Positions 59,795 to 64,000 of a DNA stretch of 64,000 bases are shown here, piece by piece. Each line of letters opens with the position of its first letter. The first letter of the stretch is position 1. The stretch spans positions 110,887,869 through 110,951,868 of the forward strand of contig CM060843.1 in assembly GCA_030762175.1 (NCBI GenBank), in the 5' to 3' direction. A model generated the notes under the pieces. The model was not told the DNA's origin, did no database searches, and worked only from the letters and a program-made list of their open reading frames with translations. Source of the DNA: Metallyticus violacea (lineage: Eukaryota; Arthropoda; Insecta; Mantodea; Metallyticidae). Both the position numbers and the translations under genes were made by a program.

Positions 59795-60268
59795 GGGTTC
59801 AATTTTCTCTTCTTGTGCAGCTCATGCGGAATCCATTACATTGCCGCCGTCGTTCACGTATTATTCTCTCTCCATTAATTAATTTTTTTGTTTTAATATT
59901 AGCAAAAGTTCTGTTATTCTTGAGGTCCTTATTAATTCATTTATAAATATTTTTCCTCTATGAACCAGAAATTTCCGAATACTTACATGCTTGTGAATTA
60001 TTTTAGGAGTTTCTTTGCACACCCCTTTCCCCCCTCCCTCAAATATCGACATTGAGTCGAGTTATGTTGTATCTCTTGAATATCTTAATTTCTATATTTT
60101 ACTTAAAGATAAATAAGCTGAGACTACCTTCTTTTGCCTGGAAGTTTGCTTTAGACTTGGACAATTTCTAGGGGCCACATTTTCATTATTTGTACATATA
60201 AGTCATGGATTTCGCTATTTTTTCTGATATTCGTATCGTGAGAGGTCAATAATTTCTCAGTTTCAAAA
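59795..60268. other. AT-rich sequence, nothing recognised
   Basis: No feature is supported. Confidence 0.35.
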
Positions 60269-60270
60269 TT

Positions 60271-60271
<1 letters not shown>

Positions 60272-60308
<37 letters not shown>
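60272..60308. repeat. GT microsatellite
   Basis: About 18 uninterrupted gt units. Confidence 0.98.
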
Positions 60309-60310
<2 letters not shown>

Positions 60311-60531
60311 TAAATAACATATTCACATAGATTTTATTACCATTCATTTAATTTTGTAATTCGGAAATGTTTGTATTGAGATATAGATGCTAGTCATTAG
60401 AGAACTATAATAGTTTGCAAATGAATGGAATGTTTGTCCTGGGAACAGTACTTCTTTTAGTACTTTGTATCGGACGTAAATATGACCTTTATTTGAGGTA
60501 ATGAAAGCATTTTTCTGCATTTGAAGGTCAT

Positions 60532-60790
60532 CGCCACGAGTGGCCGAGGATGTTAAGGTGCGGACGCGTGAGCAGGAGGTCTGGGGTTCGATTCCCGCCA
60601 GGACCGTCCTTTCTGACTGAGATTTTTTCCAGGTTTTCCTCAGTCCTCATAAATGGCAATGGAAAATACCCTAAATTTAGGCCTGGAACGTTTCATTCCT
60701 TAAAAGTTTATCATTTCATTTCATGTATCATCAGTGTCCACGCCTGTGGTGCCTCAGTAGTAAAAACGGGCGTTAAACACTATTAAAAAA
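60532..60790 (+). mobile_element. SINE family B, well preserved
   Basis: Head cgccacgagtggccgagga with A-box tggccgaggatgttaagg and B-box ggggttcgattcccgcc; body gaccgtcctttctgactgag, tttaggcctggaacg, catttcatgtatcatcagtg; end ggcgttaaacactattaaaa. The head keeps a Ser/Leu-type tRNA look. The 78-codon frame over it is a shadow. Confidence 0.92.
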
Positions 60791-60794
60791 CCAT

Positions 60795-63700
60795 ATCTGT
60801 TTTTTGTTAATTGTATAGCATTCAGAAGAGTCGCTATTTATTTTAAAAACAGTAATTTATTTTTATACCTTTATGGCTGATAGTGTATACAAACATTTTT
60901 TAAAATTATTTTGCAAATAACTTTTAGAAAATCAGGCAGCAAAAAGAGGAAAGCAAAGAAAGGATCATTTTTTTAATTTTCTGTATATTTTAAAATCCCT
61001 ATTTATTTATAACACTTTTACTGCGCTTAAATATGTAAAGCATTAATATAAAATAAGCATGGGTTAATTTTGCATAACCTATTTTTTTCTCAGTGATATA
61101 CTTTAAAAGTATTCTAAAAACATAAAATGGGTATTAAATTATTGCATAACTCTTTCCTACAAAAAGTTTTCTCTGCTACATTTCAAAATCTACGGTGATA
61201 ATTGTACTTTTATTTCCTAATGGGGTTCTTAAAACAGTGAATAAATTAGTAACATATCAACAATAGTTTATGAGAAAATGGTACAGCCTCTTTTAGCTGT
61301 TATACTTACAAAACTTTTCATAAAATATGTTTTAAAAATATCCCAATGTCATATCATAAAATTCCAATAATACAACAATTCTTACAAAGAGGAAGGATCT
61401 ATTGTTGACGTCTCCCTGCATATTATTTATTCGCTGTTTTAAGAGCCTCATTAAGAAACAAAAGTATAATTATGCGTGTACAATATAAAGTTTTAAACCT
61501 TGTTCTTTTATTAGATGTTTTAAAACATAATATCTAATGTAAAACACGGATCAATCATGAGTACTTTGCTCTGTTGTGATTTTCGGTGTCTTGTAGACCC
61601 AAGGTCCGGCCAGGCCATTTTGTTTTTGATTTTCTCTTTTAGAGAGTTTCCCCCTGCAATACTGAAAGGAAGTGTAAGGACATTCCATTCCTGTTGTCCC
61701 ATTTCACGCTTTTACTTTCACTAATTTAACTATACAAAGCAGAAAATCAAAATATAGCTAATCCGTTCATCTTCAAGTAGATAGGGTATTCAAAGTTCAT
61801 GTGTGTACGCGGGTCAGCCCTTGCATCTATCATTTTTACAGCTCGCCCTGCATGAATATATTATTTATATGGCTAATTGAGTTGGACATAGAGCACATAG
61901 TCATTACTAGTTAAACGTTGCTGAATATTTAATGATAATATAGATCCTGGCACCGTGGATTTGTTCATTAGAAGAGGAAATGCTGTAAAATGGAAGCACT
62001 GAATATTTTTGTGTTTTTATATCGATCCGGCCACCTATATGTATATGTATGTATGCATATCTTTTGTTGCTTTACATTGTTGCATATCTTGCTTTTGTTT
62101 CTCTTATTAAACATATGCAGAGATTAATCCGATCACCAACTAGAGTTGTGAACGTAAGATATTGTTAAATAAATATTTATATATGAAAGCTCTTCATGTA
62201 CTCATTATGCTTGAAAGTGGTACTCTATCCAATTTTCGTAAAAGATTTTCAAAATAATAATCTAGCATGTGCCGGTTATTTGTAGGTTTTCTCCAACTTT
62301 ACGATTTCCTCTTAGAAAAGCATTCAAGCACTTCAGCGCTACTGTTTTCAAGCTTTTCTTTTTTATCCATTCCGCCTCGGCGATTAAAGTATTTGCAAAA
62401 TGTTCAAATTTGTTTTTCTCTCGCTTCCTTTTGCGAATAGTAAGAGAGACTGGTACAAGGTACTCCATAACCCTTTCTCTAGTTATACGCAAGGTGTATA
62501 TCTATGCCTTGGCAAATGAATACCCAATTTAGGTATAATTTGTTTAGCTTCAAAAAGGTGGACACCAAAACTTTATACTGTCCAGATATCTACTATTTAT
62601 TAATAAGCAGTTATTAGTTATTTACTTAGTATTATAAACAAGTGAGCAATATTATTTAACCTTCTCAGAGATTCTTAACAACGGGCTGTTCCCCGCATTC
62701 TTTATGACAGAGACCTCATAAGATGTGAAGTTATGAGACATCAATATGCAAGCACTTTATTTTTTGTTTAAAATCGCGTTTAATTTTGTTAGTTCATTTT
62801 CACAATGGTTTTTAATTTCATTTTTACAGGTTTCTTTTAAATTTTGTACGGCTATTTTAATATCAGTAATGTAATGTTCAATATTTCTGAAAAAGTCTAT
62901 AAAATTTTTCGACCCTTATTTAAAAAAAAGTTCTTTCTCTTAAATTCTCTTTTATAAGATACGGAATGGCACGTCTAGTAGCAAAGACATAAAATTACGC
63001 GTGAGTGGAAAAGTTCATAACACAAACATGAATCCTTTTCGAATCTATCAGTTTCATAGACCTTTGTTTGCAATGAACTATTCTTCTTGAGCAGAAATGA
63101 ATGTAACGCTCATGAAGTATAAATTCCCTTATTTGTTTTTATCACGCTAATTTATTGCAGCATCTTTTCATTTTAGTTGTTCAAACAAGAATGACAACCT
63201 TTTGTAATCTCGTACCAATTTGAAGTACCAGCAGAAAACTATAAATTCACCAGATGCAGAAAAGAAAATGAAATAAATACGAAATAATATTTCACAAGAT
63301 TTTAATTAATAGTTAGGTAAAATTTACTTGGAAAAGAACTTCCAAGCACATACAATTTTTATTCACGGTCGCCCATGTAATTATGTTTGTAATTTACATT
63401 TCGCCTGAATATTTAGGACATATTTTCATTTCTTAAATTTTTTTCAATGCATTAAATATCACTCATGATGAGTGGCAGTGTCACTCTTTTGAGCGTCTTT
63501 TCAAAATGCAACTTAATATTGCCTAATCTTGTGATAAACTTCAAGAGGAAGATTTGCGTTTAAATCTTTAAAAATCGTGTATACCTATAACATGGCCAAC
63601 TCTACAAGTATTTAGCGATATAGGAAAAGATGGACAGGGCGGCTTTGAATAGAAAAATGTAGCTAACTGCATAAACTTCATAAAAAAAAATAAGACAATA

Positions 63701-64000
63701 TAAACAGAGCGCTTAATATCCAAAAAGCTCTTGATTAACTCGGAGTACTGTGTTTAACATTCAAATCTCAAAGTAAAACAAACTAATATTAGAATGAAGA
63801 GCTGGTAATATTCTGGACTGAATGTCATAAGAAAACAAACGCTGAAATATTCATAGCAAGCATGAAACAACAGAACTTTACATTAGGTATGTACAACAAA
63901 GGAATAATTATAAGGGATGCAGAAAAATATGGAAACGTATTTCTAAAGGAAGCAGCAAACGTGAAAGCCGCAGAGAGCGTGAGAAGATGTAGTGAAAGAC
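60795..64000. other. AT-rich sequence to the window end, no supported gene
   Basis: Overlapping frames on opposite strands at 62262-62532 (76 and 87 codons) mirror each other and have no motif. No SINE head, inverted end or microsatellite is seen. Confidence 0.4.

Noticed and set aside
62262..62532. Overlapping 76- and 87-codon frames
   Set aside because: They are on opposite strands of the same DNA, with no motif or context.
1..64000. A CRISPR array, operon, or bacterial mobile element
   Set aside because: No spaced direct repeats, no gene clusters and no ribosome binding sites; the repeats are eukaryotic SINE, LINE and Tc1/mariner types.

Overview
This window reads as an AT-rich, intron- or intergenic-type stretch of an animal nuclear genome, most likely an arthropod and perhaps a hemimetabolous insect. 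The grounds are tRNA-headed SINEs, many decayed Tc1/mariner-type transposons, non-LTR retrotransposon remnants, long microsatellites and poly(A/T) tracts, and no bacterial-style gene packing. The taxon is inference. I found no host protein-coding gene that I could recognise and no intact RNA gene.

Nearly everything that can be named is transposable-element debris. (1) SINE family A (tRNA-like head, about 280 bp, tail ending near aaataaaccaaat plus A-run) has ten copies or fragments, at 5129, 11866, 18161, 19818, 21494, 23372, 25811, 29947, 32626 and 54968. (2) SINE family B (a different, Leu/Ser-like head) has four copies, at 17563, 37508, 49493 and 60532; the first carries a perfect 13-bp target-site duplication. 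(3) Four more tRNA-headed, more decayed SINE-like sequences lie near 1090, 20925, 33595 and 42725. (4) Mariner family M1, with 28-bp inverted repeats and TA flanks, has five copies at 7601, 12100, 14137, 41242 and 47232, all with broken transposases. (5) Other cut-and-paste elements: M2 (two copies with the same internal deletion, 50344 and 57012), M3 (16624), M4 (about 27274), M6 (52628, with inverted repeats of about 105 bp), and eroded transposase fragments at 9835, 10950, 13200, 22550 and 59590. (6) LINE remnants: an RNase H plus zinc-knuckle C-terminus at 39985-40700, and a reverse-transcriptase C-terminus at 54890-55640 that is split by a SINE. (7) A possible solo LTR or LTR-plus-primer-site lies at 5876-6706.

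The insertions give relative dates. A SINE sits in only one arm of a 297-bp tandem duplication (25284-26180). A SINE splits a LINE (54968-55253). A SINE is fused by deletion to a mariner half (12100). Simple repeats include a 500-bp TAG/CAG array with a 51-bp higher-order unit (36168-36675).

The rest, including most stretches over 300 bp, is AT-rich sequence with stops in all frames and no signal I can name. I did not find a new defence, biosynthetic or regulatory system. What is worth a second look is the non-autonomous transposon subfamily, the long-inverted-repeat element and the nested insertion history.
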